Below are positions 17,328 through 26,265 of a stretch of DNA of 64,000 nucleotides, piece after piece. The position numbers and the translations under genes are program-made. Numbering within the stretch: the stretch's first letter is position 1; each line of letters starts with the position of its first letter. The notes under the pieces are model-generated. The model saw only the letters and a list, made by a program, of their open reading frames with translations. It was not told the DNA's origin and did not search any database. The stretch covers positions 124,001 to 188,000 of the forward strand of contig JABLUY010000004.1 of the NCBI GenBank assembly GCA_013306675.1, written 5' to 3'. Source of the stretch: Thraustochytrium sp. TN22 (Eukaryota > Sar > Bigyra > Thraustochytrida > Thraustochytriidae).

Positions 17328-20102
17328 TTAGCTACGGTAGCCGGCGTTGACCTTGACGTAGGTGTCGGTGAGATCAGCACCAAAGACGGTGGAGTCAAAG
17401 GTGCCGGCATTGAGGTCGATGGTAATGTCGACGGTCTTGTAGTGGGCGGGGTAGCCAGCAGCGTCGGGAAGCTGGCACTCCTCGAGGTACTTGATGAGCT
17501 TGACCTCCTTCTCGGAGTCGAGGTCGAACTCGCCATTCTTAAAGACGAGCTCGCCGCCGACGTGAATGGTGCAGGTGTCCGCGATGGTCTTGGCAAAGGC
17601 CGGGTTGACCTTGCCAACGTACGAGCCGACGGCGGCGATGATGCGGCCGAGGTTGGGGTCGTTGCCGGCGATGCCGGTCTTGCAGAGCGGGGAGTTGACG
17701 ACGGCCTTGGCGATGCCGTGCGCGAGGGCGGCGTTGGGGGCGTTCTCCACCTTGCATTGGATCACGTGCTCAGTGCCCTCGCCGTTGCGCACAACGTCCT
17801 GGGCAAGGTCGACACAGACGGCCTTGACGGCGGCGGTGAGGGCCTCGCGCTCCAGGCTGGCGTCCAGGGCCGGCTTCTTGCCGGACGAGACGAGCACGAT
17901 GGTGTCCGAGGTGCTCTGGTCAGCGTCGACGGAGATGCGGTTGAAGGAGCCCTCGGCATTGACGGCCTCCTCGAGGCACTTTTGCAGGACAGGGGCTTCG
18001 GCGGAGATGTCGGTCATGATGTAGACGAGCATGGTGGCGAGGTTGGGCTCGATCATGCCGGCGCCCTTGGCGATGCCGGTGACACGGCCGAGGACCTCAC
18101 CCGAGCCCTTGGCGCGAATGACGGCGGAGCGCGCCTTGGGGAAGGTGTCGGTGGTCATGATGGCCTTGGCGGCGGGCAGGACCGAGTCCGACTGCAGGGT
18201 CTCGGTGGTCTTGGGCAGGTTGTCGAGCATGCTCTGCACGGGCAGACGCCAGCCGATGACGCCGGTGGAGCTGGGCATGACGGCCACGTCCTCGGGCAGG
18301 CCGAGGACCTCGGCGGTGCGCTTGCACACGGCGCGCGCGTCGTCGACTCCGCCGCGACGCGGGTGCACGTTGGAGATCTTGTTGTTGATGACGAGCGCGC
18401 CGAGCGGGGGCCGCTTGGCGATGATCTCGCGGCAGACGCGGATGGGCGCGCCGGGGAAGGCGTTCTTGGTGAAGACGCCGGCGTACATGGAGGTGGGCGC
18501 GTCCGGCTTGATGACGGTGAGCTGCATCTTGGCCGGGTTGGCGTCCGCCGGGAGCTCCTCGGGCTGGAACTGGAAGCCGGCCGTGCCGATGGCAAAGCCC
18601 TCGGGCAGCTTGGTGTGCTCGAGCGCCTCAAGCTTGCGCTCGTAGTCCTCCACCGAGGTCGAGGTGAGCTCGCTGTTGGCGGGCATCTCCACGGTGAACT
18701 CGGCCGCGGCGCTGCCGGCGGGCGGGCTCTTCTTGGGCGGGCGCGCCGCAGCCACCTGCTCCGCGGTGGGCTCCGGCACGACCTCCATAATGGCGGCCTC
18801 GAGCGCCTCGACGGCCGTGTCGATCTCCTCCTTGGTGATGACAAGCGGCGGGCAGAGGCGGATCACCATGCCGGTGTCGCCGGCGCCCAGCACGAGGACG
18901 TTACGCGCCAGGCAGGCCTTGATGACGTCCGGCACATGGGGCGACGGCAGCTGCAGGCCGGCGTACAGCGCGGCGTCGCCCAGCGGGCGGCGCACCTGCA
19001 CGACGCGGTCGCCCACGCGCTCCTTCATGGCATCCAGCCGCGCGATCATGTGGCGGCCGTTCTCGGCGACCTGGTCCAAGAAGCCCGGCGCCAGCACCTT
19101 GTCCAGCACGACGCAGGCCGCGCGCGTGGACACCGGGTTGCCGGCGAAGGTGGACCCGTGCGTGCCGAGCCAGACGCCCTCGTCCACCGACTTGTACGTC
19201 TTCTCGTTGATCATGACGCCGCCAATGGGCAGGCCGTTGGCCAGCGGCTTGGCCATGCTGACAAAGTCCGGCACGACGCCGTACTCCTCGTAGCCCCAGA
19301 CGCGGCCGTTGCCCTGGCGGCCCAGGCCGATCTGCACCTCGTCGAAGATGAGCATGACGCCGTGCTCGTCGCACAGCTCGCGCGCGCGCTGCAGGAACTC
19401 GCGCGAGGCCGCCGTGATGCCGCCCTCGCCCTGCACGGGCTCCACGATGACGGCCACCACGTCCGACCCGATGCTGCGCTCCAGCGCCTCAATGTCGTTG
19501 AACTCCAGGTGGTCCACCTTGGGGATGAGCAGCGGCTTGAACGGCTCGCGGATGCCCGGCTTGTACGTGACCGAGAGCGCGCCCAGCGTGCGCCCGTGGA
19601 AGGACTGCTTGAACCCGATGAAGCGCTCGCGCAGGCTCTGGCCGCGCGCGTTCTGCACCACGCGCGCGAACTTGAGCGCCGCCTCGTTTGCCTCCGTGCC
19701 CGAGTTCGAGAAGAACACGCGCCCCATGCCGGGCGCCGTGCCCAGCAGCTTCTCCGCCAGCTCCAGCGACGGCCGCGTGTGGTACAGGTTCGACACGTGC
19801 GCCACCTTGCCCACCTGGTCCGCCACCGCCGCCGCGAACTCCTTGTCGCCGTGGCCCAGCACCGTCACCGCGATGCCGGCGCCCATATCCACGAACTCGC
19901 TCCCGTCCTCCGCGTACACCTTGCTGCCCTTGCCGTGGTCAAACACCATGCCCTCCTTCATCCGCAGGCCGCCCTTGGCGTACGTCGGAATAATGAACGC
20001 CTGCTCGATCTCCTCCGGCGTGCGCGCGCTGCCCGACATGGCGCGCACGGCCTGCTTGGCCGCCGCCAGCCGCCCGCGCGCCGGCGCGAGCCGCCCCAGC
20101 AT
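17328..20102 (-). CDS. Fused acetylornithine aminotransferase - ornithine acetyltransferase (ArgD-ArgJ)
   Basis: The frame (924 residues from the ATG at 20102) joins two arginine-pathway enzymes. Residues about 30-440 are a class III PLP aminotransferase: FFSNSGTEANEAALK, GFKQSFHGRTLGALSVT, FDEVQIGLGRQG, and AKPLANGLPIGG with the PLP lysine. Residues about 500-924 are ArgJ: LGALVINNKISN, MPSSTGVIGWRLP, and the self-cleavage motif GMIEPNLATML, where Thr is about residue 690. ArgD makes N-acetylornithine; ArgJ moves the acetyl group from it to glutamate, so the fusion couples two successive steps. The N-terminus (MLGRLAPARGRL...) is a good mitochondrial presequence. ArgJ normally cleaves before the Thr, which would leave an ArgD-ArgJ-alpha chain plus a beta chain. 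The frame is open upstream to an ATG at 20315 through Arg/Gly low complexity, which I reject as the start. Confidence 0.9.
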   Translation of the reverse strand: MLGRLAPARGRLAAAKQAVRAMSGSARTPEEIEQAFIIPTYAKGGLRMKEGMVFDHGKGSKVYAEDGSEFVDMGAGIAVTVLGHGDKEFAAAVADQVGKVAHVSNLYHTRPSLELAEKLLGTAPGMGRVFFSNSGTEANEAALKFARVVQNARGQSLRERFIGFKQSFHGRTLGALSVTYKPGIREPFKPLLIPKVDHLEFNDIEALERSIGSDVVAVIVEPVQGEGGITAASREFLQRARELCDEHGVMLIFDEVQIGLGRQGNGRVWGYEEYGVVPDFVSMAKPLANGLPIGGVMINEKTYKSVDEGVWLGTHGSTFAGNPVSTRAACVVLDKVLAPGFLDQVAENGRHMIARLDAMKERVGDRVVQVRRPLGDAALYAGLQLPSPHVPDVIKACLARNVLVLGAGDTGMVIRLCPPLVITKEEIDTAVEALEAAIMEVVPEPTAEQVAAARPPKKSPPAGSAAAEFTVEMPANSELTSTSVEDYERKLEALEHTKLPEGFAIGTAGFQFQPEELPADANPAKMQLTVIKPDAPTSMYAGVFTKNAFPGAPIRVCREIIAKRPPLGALVINNKISNVHPRRGGVDDARAVCKRTAEVLGLPEDVAVMPSSTGVIGWRLPVQSMLDNLPKTTETLQSDSVLPAAKAIMTTDTFPKARSAVIRAKGSGEVLGRVTGIAKGAGMIEPNLATMLVYIMTDISAEAPVLQKCLEEAVNAEGSFNRISVDADQSTSDTIVLVSSGKKPALDASLEREALTAAVKAVCVDLAQDVVRNGEGTEHVIQCKVENAPNAALAHGIAKAVVNSPLCKTGIAGNDPNLGRIIAAVGSYVGKVNPAFAKTIADTCTIHVGGELVFKNGEFDLDSEKEVKLIKYLEECQLPDAAGYPAHYKTVDITIDLNAGTFDSTVFGADLTDTYVKVNAGYRS

Positions 20103-21366
20103 CCTCGCGGCCGCCGCTCGCTGCGCGCCGCCCGTCTCCGCGCGCCGCCCGCCCAAGCCCGCGACCGCCCGCGCGCGCCGCCCTCGACCGCCCGAGCCGC
20201 CGCCCCCGCGCCGCAGAGCTTCGCGCGCGATCCGGATTTGAATTTGAATTTCGATTTGCTTGCTTGCCAGCGCCGCGCGGCGACCACGCCAGGCTCGCGC
20301 AACCCCGCGCTGCAATCAAATTCGCTTCGTCGCCGAGCCGAGGCGAGGCGAGGCGAGGCGAGGCGAGGCGACCCGAGGCGAGACGTGCTGGCTGCTGGCG
20401 CCGGGCGGAGCGACCCTTTCCCGCGATGGCGGCGATGGCGGCGATGGCGGCGATGGCGGCGATGGCGGCGGCCGAGGACTTGGAGCCCCTCACCCTGGCG
20501 GCGACCACCTGACTGATGAGCAGGACGAGATGAGATGAGATGAGAGGGGAGCACTGCGCGCGCGCCCGGCACCACCGATGCAGCGCGCTTCCGGCAGCGG
20601 CGTTCAACGCCGATTCTCCACTTGCGCCGCGCGAATTCCGGGTTGCCGGGGCGCCTGGCTGCGGCCTGCAGCCGCCAGTCGCCGGGCCAGCCTGAGCGCC
20701 GCAGTCACTGGTGGCGGGCGGGTCACTGGCCGAGGATCTTTGGGTGATGAGGCGCTGCGGACTGGAAGGCGGCGGAGGCGGCGTGATCGTGCCGCGGAGG
20801 CTCTGCCGCGAGAGAGCGTTTGGCCAGGGCTGGCGCGGCTCCGGGGCCATCGTGGCTGGCTGGCGCTCGAACACTCAGTCAGGCGCTCTCGGGCTGACGG
20901 TGCGTTCGCAAATTTGATGGGACTGACCTGACCGCCCCCGCGCGAGGCATTGTGAAGGAGAGGTGGATCAAGCTTGCATCGCCGGCCAGCCAGATGGTCT
21001 CGCAGCTCGTGCCCTGTGTGCTATGCTGTGCCAGTGGTCCTGTGGATGCTGGCTGGCACTGTGTCAGCCTCGCTGGCCGGGGCGAAGTGGCTGGCACAGG
21101 TGCTGGCCGCAGCGGCGCAGCAAGTACCAGGAAGCACGGAGCAGGACTGCGCAACGACCTGGGAACTTGGGAGGAGCACCTCGACGAGCCGCGCAAAGCC
21201 GACGGGCTTGACGGCTGCCACACGATGCGGCGCGCCCGGCACGGGACTAACGTTGAGTTACTACAGCCAGACAACATTGAAACTTTTACCTGCGATCGAA
21301 GATCTTCTCTCACAAGTTCACTTGATCAAGCGCGTCAAGACACGCGTCAAGACACGGAAATCACAC
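20103..21366. other. Gene-free spacer with simple repeats and the ArgD-ArgJ promoter
   Basis: Next to the ArgD-ArgJ start is a TTGAATTTGAATTTCG element (20238-20253) followed by GCTTGCTTGC (20257-20266): on the minus strand, the same AT-rich element plus AAGC tract seen at other promoters here. Further out are an AGGCG pentanucleotide tract (20338-20380) and six copies of GGCGATGGC (20423-20472). The remainder to the membrane-protein stop at 21367 shows nothing I can support. Confidence 0.5.
20338..20472. repeat. AGGCG pentanucleotide and GGCGATGGC nonanucleotide tandem repeats
   Basis: About eight AGGCG units at 20338-20380 are followed, after a short unique stretch, by about six GGCGATGGC units ending near 20472. 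The pentanucleotide tract recurs at 48459-48513, upstream of the cyclase gene. Confidence 0.85.
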
Positions 21367-23193
21367 TCATTCGGCGTGCAGCGGCATGTGCCGCACCGCC
21401 TTGCGAAGCGAGTCCGGCATGCACGGGTCGCAGAGGAGAAAGTAGAGCCCGGTCACGCCAATGATGGCGATGGACAGAAAGAGGGTGACAGCGGCCTGAG
21501 CCTGCTCCTCCGGCGTCGTGCCGCCGTCCTCGTCCACTTCCTCCACCTGAATGCCCAAAAAGTCGAGGCCACCGGAGATGGCCCACCAGTTGAGCGCCAG
21601 CACCGGGCCGTTCACCACGACCGTGGCCACGTTGAACCAGAAGCGGATGTTGGATGCGCGCACGCCGTCGTAGAGAAAGAGGAACTTGTCGATGAGCGTG
21701 TGGAACTGCACAATGAAGGGCCGCACCAGCACAAAGGCCACCATGGAAATGATGATGCCAAAGGTGCCCGGGATAGCGTACAGGCCGATGGCGCCGCCCA
21801 GCACCGAGAAGAAGACGCCTCCCACGGCGATGAGCCACAGCGAGAAGGTGCGCACGCGGCGACGCGGCGGGCCCGGAGCCGCGGCCTCGTCGCCCTCGTC
21901 GCCCTCTGTGCGGTCCACGACGAGCTCTGGCGTCAAGCTGAGGCGCTTGATGCGCACGACCAGAAAGCCAAAGACAGCCAGCGCCGCCACGGTCACAATG
22001 GTCGTCGCCCAAAAGCCGTCCAAATCCAGCACCAAGACCGCCAAGAGCGCGCTGTATGCCTGCTGCGGCACTGCCAGCACGACGATGGCCAGCGTGACCA
22101 GGGCGCGTTCGTGCGAGGCCATTTGCCACGGCCAGAGCACCAGCGGCTTGCCGTCCTCCGCAGTCTTGTCCACGACGTGCGCCTCCAGCGCCGGCAGCTC
22201 CGCGTAGATGCTATGCACCACGTAGACGTTGAGCACCGCGACGCAGAGCACAATGGTCCATCGCACCACGTCCATGGCCTCCACCACCGTGTACACCGCG
22301 CCGAAGACGGCGCTGATGAGCAGAAAAGACATTTGCAGGTAAACCGCGAGCGACTCGGCCGTGGCCGGCCGCCGCAGCACCTCACGCGCCCAGTCCCGCC
22401 CCGGCAGGACCAAATCCAGCCCTTGCAGCGTGTGCAGCCAGTGCGGCTGCGCCATCTCGCGCAGCGCGTCGCCCACCTGGTTCAAAAACGAGTACTGGAA
22501 GCTCTGCACCGAAATGAGCGCAGCCAGCAGCGCGATCGACGGCTCGAACACGCCATAGATGAGCACTGCCATGATCGGGTACACCACCACGCCCACCACA
22601 CACGACAGCAGGTATGCCTTGAGCGCCGCTGACGTCAGGCTGCGCGCCGTAAAGGTGTTCGACCGCTGGACCCACCGGTAGAACAAGGGCGAGCACGCCG
22701 ACGCCACAAACTCCACCGCGACCTCGATCGTCGTCAGCAGAAGCGCGATCTTCACGTAGCTCACGTCCAGGTCCCGGGCGATTCGCAGCGACTCGAACTG
22801 CATCGCCTTGCCCACCACCCACGACAGCGAGTCGATCGCCGCCAGCGACATGATGAGCCGTGAGCTGTGCAGTCGCTCTTCCGCCGAGTACGGTACCCTC
22901 GGCATGGCCGGGTCCACCGCGCCGTCCGCCTCGTATGCTCGCTTGCCAAGCTGGCTCCCGTCCAAGGACACCTGGCCGTCCTGCCGCGTCGTTCCTGAAG
23001 ATGGTGACGCCGCCGCCGCCTCGCGCGGGCTCACGGTGGCCGGCGAGCGCTCGTGCGGCAGCTCGACGCCCACGTGCAGCGTCAGCAGCGCCAGGATGAT
23101 GCGTGTGCGCGAGCGCAGTTGCCTCGGCTCGTCCCGTCCATCCGCCTGGCCATCCTGCTGCTCATCCCGCCGCTGCGTCCCGGCATCGTCCAT
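21367..23193 (-). CDS. Polytopic membrane protein, transporter-like, unassigned family
   Basis: The frame gives 608 residues from the ATG at 23193; the 55 extra upstream residues are low complexity. I count about ten to twelve hydrophobic segments, the first near LIMSLAAIDSLSWVVGKA and the last at LFLSIAIIGVTGLYFLL close to the C-terminus. A cytosolic-looking Pro/Arg/Glu loop splits the set after about the eighth (VVDRTEGDEGDEAAAPGPPRR). The N-terminal 90 residues are hydrophilic. Overall size and the split into two helical halves resemble secondary transporters. No signature motif for the major facilitator superfamily or another family is clear, so I give no substrate. The conserved-looking amphipathic element LVRPFIVQFHTLIDKFLFLYD may aid a profile search. 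Confidence 0.65.
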   Translation of the reverse strand: MDDAGTQRRDEQQDGQADGRDEPRQLRSRTRIILALLTLHVGVELPHERSPATVSPREAAAASPSSGTTRQDGQVSLDGSQLGKRAYEADGAVDPAMPRVPYSAEERLHSSRLIMSLAAIDSLSWVVGKAMQFESLRIARDLDVSYVKIALLLTTIEVAVEFVASACSPLFYRWVQRSNTFTARSLTSAALKAYLLSCVVGVVVYPIMAVLIYGVFEPSIALLAALISVQSFQYSFLNQVGDALREMAQPHWLHTLQGLDLVLPGRDWAREVLRRPATAESLAVYLQMSFLLISAVFGAVYTVVEAMDVVRWTIVLCVAVLNVYVVHSIYAELPALEAHVVDKTAEDGKPLVLWPWQMASHERALVTLAIVVLAVPQQAYSALLAVLVLDLDGFWATTIVTVAALAVFGFLVVRIKRLSLTPELVVDRTEGDEGDEAAAPGPPRRRVRTFSLWLIAVGGVFFSVLGGAIGLYAIPGTFGIIISMVAFVLVRPFIVQFHTLIDKFLFLYDGVRASNIRFWFNVATVVVNGPVLALNWWAISGGLDFLGIQVEEVDEDGGTTPEEQAQAAVTLFLSIAIIGVTGLYFLLCDPCMPDSLRKAVRHMPLHAE

Positions 23194-23604
23194 GCGCTGC
23201 GCGGCGTGCGCGGCGTGCGCGGCGCGCTTTGCTAGCGCTCGCCCCGCCCCCGCCCCGCCCCCGCTCCGAGTCTTCCGCCCTCTTTCTCCACGCCGCGCCT
23301 GGACGCTGGCGGTCTGCTGGCTCGCGGCGCCCCGCGCGGGCGAGGGCGCGCTCTCCAACGCGCGGGCGAGGGCCGAGGAGTCGAGAACCCGTCAAGGTGC
23401 AGTGGAGCGAGCGCCTGCCAGGGCCAGGGCCAGGCCCTGCCTCTTTCCTCGTCGTGGTCGTGGTCGCCGTCGTGTACGTGCCAGCCGCGAGGCTCTGGCA
23501 CCTACTGCACTCTCTGGCTAGCTAGCTAGAGCACGATCAAATATCGTCCACGCGAGAGAGACACGCAGGACGCGCTTGGTCAGCAATTGATTCCTCAGCA
23601 AGGC

Positions 23605-23684
23605 GCGCTCGCCGTTGCTCGATGTTGCTCGCCGTTGCTCGCTGCTGCACGCTGTTGCTCGCTGCCGCTCGCTGTCACTCGCGC
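23605..23684. repeat. Degenerate 12-bp tandem repeat over the UFL1 stop codon
   Basis: TTGCTCGCTGTTGCTCGC-like units (about six, partly degenerate) extend from the 3' spacer to the UFL1 stop. They lie mostly in the 3' UTR. Confidence 0.7.
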
Positions 23685-25798
23685 GCGGGGTTCTTGAGCG
23701 CGAGAAAGGCCCGCACGCGCTCCACGAGGTCCGCGTCGCCCTCCTGACGTTGGAGCCGCAAGAGATCGTCTTGGCGCGACGCAGGAAGACCGGCGGCGCC
23801 GGCGCAAGGGACGAGGTCCGCAAAGACGGGCTCCAAGGCCGGAAAGCTGGGCTCGGGCAGGACGGCCTGCTTGCACTGCAAGAGGACCAGGAGCGTGGCG
23901 CAGGCCGCCAGATAGTCGTCCGCAGTGGTCTTGGTGGCCTGGTCCAGGAGCCAGGAGCGGCGCGTTTGCAGGCGCGCGCGCTCCGCCTTCTTGTCAATAG
24001 GACGCACGACGAAGCAGCACTCGCGCGCGGCAGCCTCGACGTGGCCCACGAGTAGGCCGAGGTCCGCCGGCGCCTGGTCGACTGCCGCGTAAAGCGCGAG
24101 CAGCGCCGCGCGCGAGGAGCCGTTCTCCGGAAGGCGGTCTTGCGCCGCAGCACGACAGACGTCGGCGGATCGCCACGCCGGGTTGAAGAGCACGTCGCTC
24201 GTGATGGAGCGCCACAGGCTGGTGCGCACGCGGTACATGTCATCGCCCTCCAGAGGCTCGCCATGCTGGATGCACTGATGCTCGGTCATGAGCCCCGCGA
24301 GCGGCGCGACGAGGCGCGCCACGACAAGGCGCGCGAAACCGGCGCCCAGGGTGTCCGAGGCGGCGAGCTTGGCGGCACGCTCCACGCCCCGCGCGTAGAG
24401 CTGCAGATCCATGTACAGCTCGCTGAAGGAGGCCTCGAGCTCGCTCTGGCGCTGCAAGAGGCCAGCCGGCCCCTGCAGCAGCACGGAGCGGTCCGCCTCG
24501 GCGCGCGCCCGCGCGCGCTCGCGGTCGTAGGCGGGCTGTGCCGCCTTGACGATGAGCTCCAGGACCTCCGGCTCGCGCGCGAGCGCCGCGAACTCCTGGC
24601 GGATGGCACCCACGCAGCTGTTCTCGCTGCCGTCATCGGCGCGCGCCTGCGCGCGGGCGGCCGCCACGGCCTGCGCCGTGGCCGCCTGCACGAGCGCGCG
24701 GCTCACGACCAGATGGCCGCCCAGGATGTCGGCGCGCGTGCCGACGGCCGGGCTGCGGCGCAGCAGGTCAGCGACGTCCGTGTCCGAGAGCTGCTGCGGC
24801 ACGGCGCCCAGCGCACGCACGTCGACCCAGGCGCGCGCCGAGACAGCCTCGGCGATGGCCGCGTCAACGGCCTGCAGCACCGTGCCGGAGACGATAATTT
24901 GCGTCAGCTCGGCCGCGTCTGGCGCCGTTTCCTGCACGAAAGCGAGCAGCGCGCTCGCCGGGATGTGCAGGGCGCGGCCCATGGACAGCGGCAGGCACTG
25001 GTTCTGCGCCAGATAGCTGTCGACGGCCTGGCGCTGGCGCAGCGCGAAGGCGTCCGGCACAAAGTCGCCGCCGCGGACCTTGCCGCCTAGACCGTCCGCG
25101 CCCCCCAGCACGCGCTGCGCGTCCTCCAGGTCCACGTCGGCGGCGCGCGCCAGCTGTGCCAGCGACGTGGGCCGCGTTGCGCCGCGCGCCGCGCCACGCA
25201 GCTTGGCGCGCACCAGGTCCTCGAAGGCGGCGGCGCGCACGCGGTTGCCGTGCAGGTGCACGTCACGCAGCACGCCATGGGCGACGCCCCAGACGAGCGC
25301 CTCGCGCGCGAACTCGAGCGGCACGTCGTGCTCCGTGGCCAGCGTGCCGAGCGTGGCCGCCGGATCACCGCTGTGCAGGCGCTCGTCCACCTCGCGGCAA
25401 AAGGTCTCGGCGAAGCCCGGGGCCACCACCTCGAGCGGCGTGAGGAAGCGCACGGCTGCCACCGCGGCCTCCTCGGGCTGCCGCTCGTCGTTGCCGCCGT
25501 CGGCCAGCTCGCGCGCCGCGGCCTCGACGACGCCCAGGTCCAGGTCCAGCGCGTTGGCGACCTCGTCCAGGCGCGCGCGGCCTCCGCGCGCCTGCACCTC
25601 GCGCAGCAGCTCCTCGCGCACGCGCTCCGGCGTCACGAGCGTCTTGCCGGACAGCGAGAGCACGAGGTCCACCTTGCCCTGGTCGCGCAGGCGCTGCACG
25701 AGCTCCACCACGTTGCGCTCCGACAGCCGCGCTGCCGCGCCCTCGGCCGCCTGCGCGGCGGCCAGCGCGGCGGCCAGCGCCGCCAGCTCGCCGTCCAT
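23675..25798 (-). CDS. UFL1: UFM1-protein ligase 1 (UFL1)
   Basis: The 707-residue protein matches UFL1 along its length. RLSERNVVELVQRLRDQGKV, GKTLVTPERVREELLREV and ARGGRARLDEVANALDLDL form the characteristic N-terminal winged-helix modules. RPTSLAQLARAADVDLEDAQ, GGDFVPDAFALRQRQAVDSYL and ISARAWVDV-like SARAWVDVRAL follow. UFL1 is the E3-like scaffold that transfers the ubiquitin-like UFM1 to ribosome and ER targets with DDRGK1; that is family knowledge. I start at 25798 (MDGELAALAAAL), as in other UFL1 proteins where helix alpha-1 lies at the very N-terminus. An upstream ATG at 25909 adds an Arg-rich stretch and is less likely. It is divergent from the PI31 gene, another proteostasis component. 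Confidence 0.88.
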   Translation of the reverse strand: MDGELAALAAALAAAQAAEGAAARLSERNVVELVQRLRDQGKVDLVLSLSGKTLVTPERVREELLREVQARGGRARLDEVANALDLDLGVVEAAARELADGGNDERQPEEAAVAAVRFLTPLEVVAPGFAETFCREVDERLHSGDPAATLGTLATEHDVPLEFAREALVWGVAHGVLRDVHLHGNRVRAAAFEDLVRAKLRGAARGATRPTSLAQLARAADVDLEDAQRVLGGADGLGGKVRGGDFVPDAFALRQRQAVDSYLAQNQCLPLSMGRALHIPASALLAFVQETAPDAAELTQIIVSGTVLQAVDAAIAEAVSARAWVDVRALGAVPQQLSDTDVADLLRRSPAVGTRADILGGHLVVSRALVQAATAQAVAAARAQARADDGSENSCVGAIRQEFAALAREPEVLELIVKAAQPAYDRERARARAEADRSVLLQGPAGLLQRQSELEASFSELYMDLQLYARGVERAAKLAASDTLGAGFARLVVARLVAPLAGLMTEHQCIQHGEPLEGDDMYRVRTSLWRSITSDVLFNPAWRSADVCRAAAQDRLPENGSSRAALLALYAAVDQAPADLGLLVGHVEAAARECCFVVRPIDKKAERARLQTRRSWLLDQATKTTADDYLAACATLLVLLQCKQAVLPEPSFPALEPVFADLVPCAGAAGLPASRQDDLLRLQRQEGDADLVERVRAFLALKNPARE

Positions 25799-26265
25799 GC
25801 CGCGCCGCCTCCGGCTCTGCCTCGCCGCGCCGCGCCGCGCCGCGCCGCGCCGCCGCGCCGCCTGCGCCAGGCGGGGCGGCGGCAGACGCGCAACTTGAAC
25901 CTCGTTCATCGCGCATCGCGCGCATCCTCGCGCCCCGCTCTCCGCGCGCGACCGGGCGCGCGCAGCGCGGCGGCGGGCGCCGGGGCGCGGGCCTCTCCTC
26001 CTCGCGCGCCGCGCCGCACCACGCCGCGCCGCAACGCGCCGCGCCGCGCCGAGCTGAGCCGCGCCGCGCGGCGGCGGCCGTATCCGGAGCGGCGCCTTCT
26101 CTTTCTTTCCCTTCTCTTCTCTTCAAGGACGTACGAGCACGAGGAGGCGCAGACTCTCCTCCAGGGCGTGGAGCAGCTGCAGGAGCTGCTCGCGGCGCGC
26201 GTGGCGGCGGCGCTCGCGGCGGCAGGGCCGGCGGGCTCGGCGGCGAGGCCCGAGGCGAAGTCGAA
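25799..26265. promoter_or_regulatory. Divergent promoter between UFL1 and PI31
   Basis: The 467-bp interval has two GCCGC/CGCGC low-complexity tracts (about 25819-25862 and 26022-26068). Between the second tract and the PI31 start lies a pyrimidine-rich stretch (TTCTCTTTCTTTCCCTTCTC near 26097). An ACTTGAAC element lies at about 25891. I see no additional gene. Confidence 0.45.

Noticed and set aside
17139-20516. A plus-strand open frame of about 1,125 codons opposite the ArgD-ArgJ gene
   Set aside because: It is the antisense shadow of a clearly conserved enzyme pair. In very GC-rich genes the complementary frame often lacks stops, and its product is Val/Gly/Asp/His-rich with no domain.
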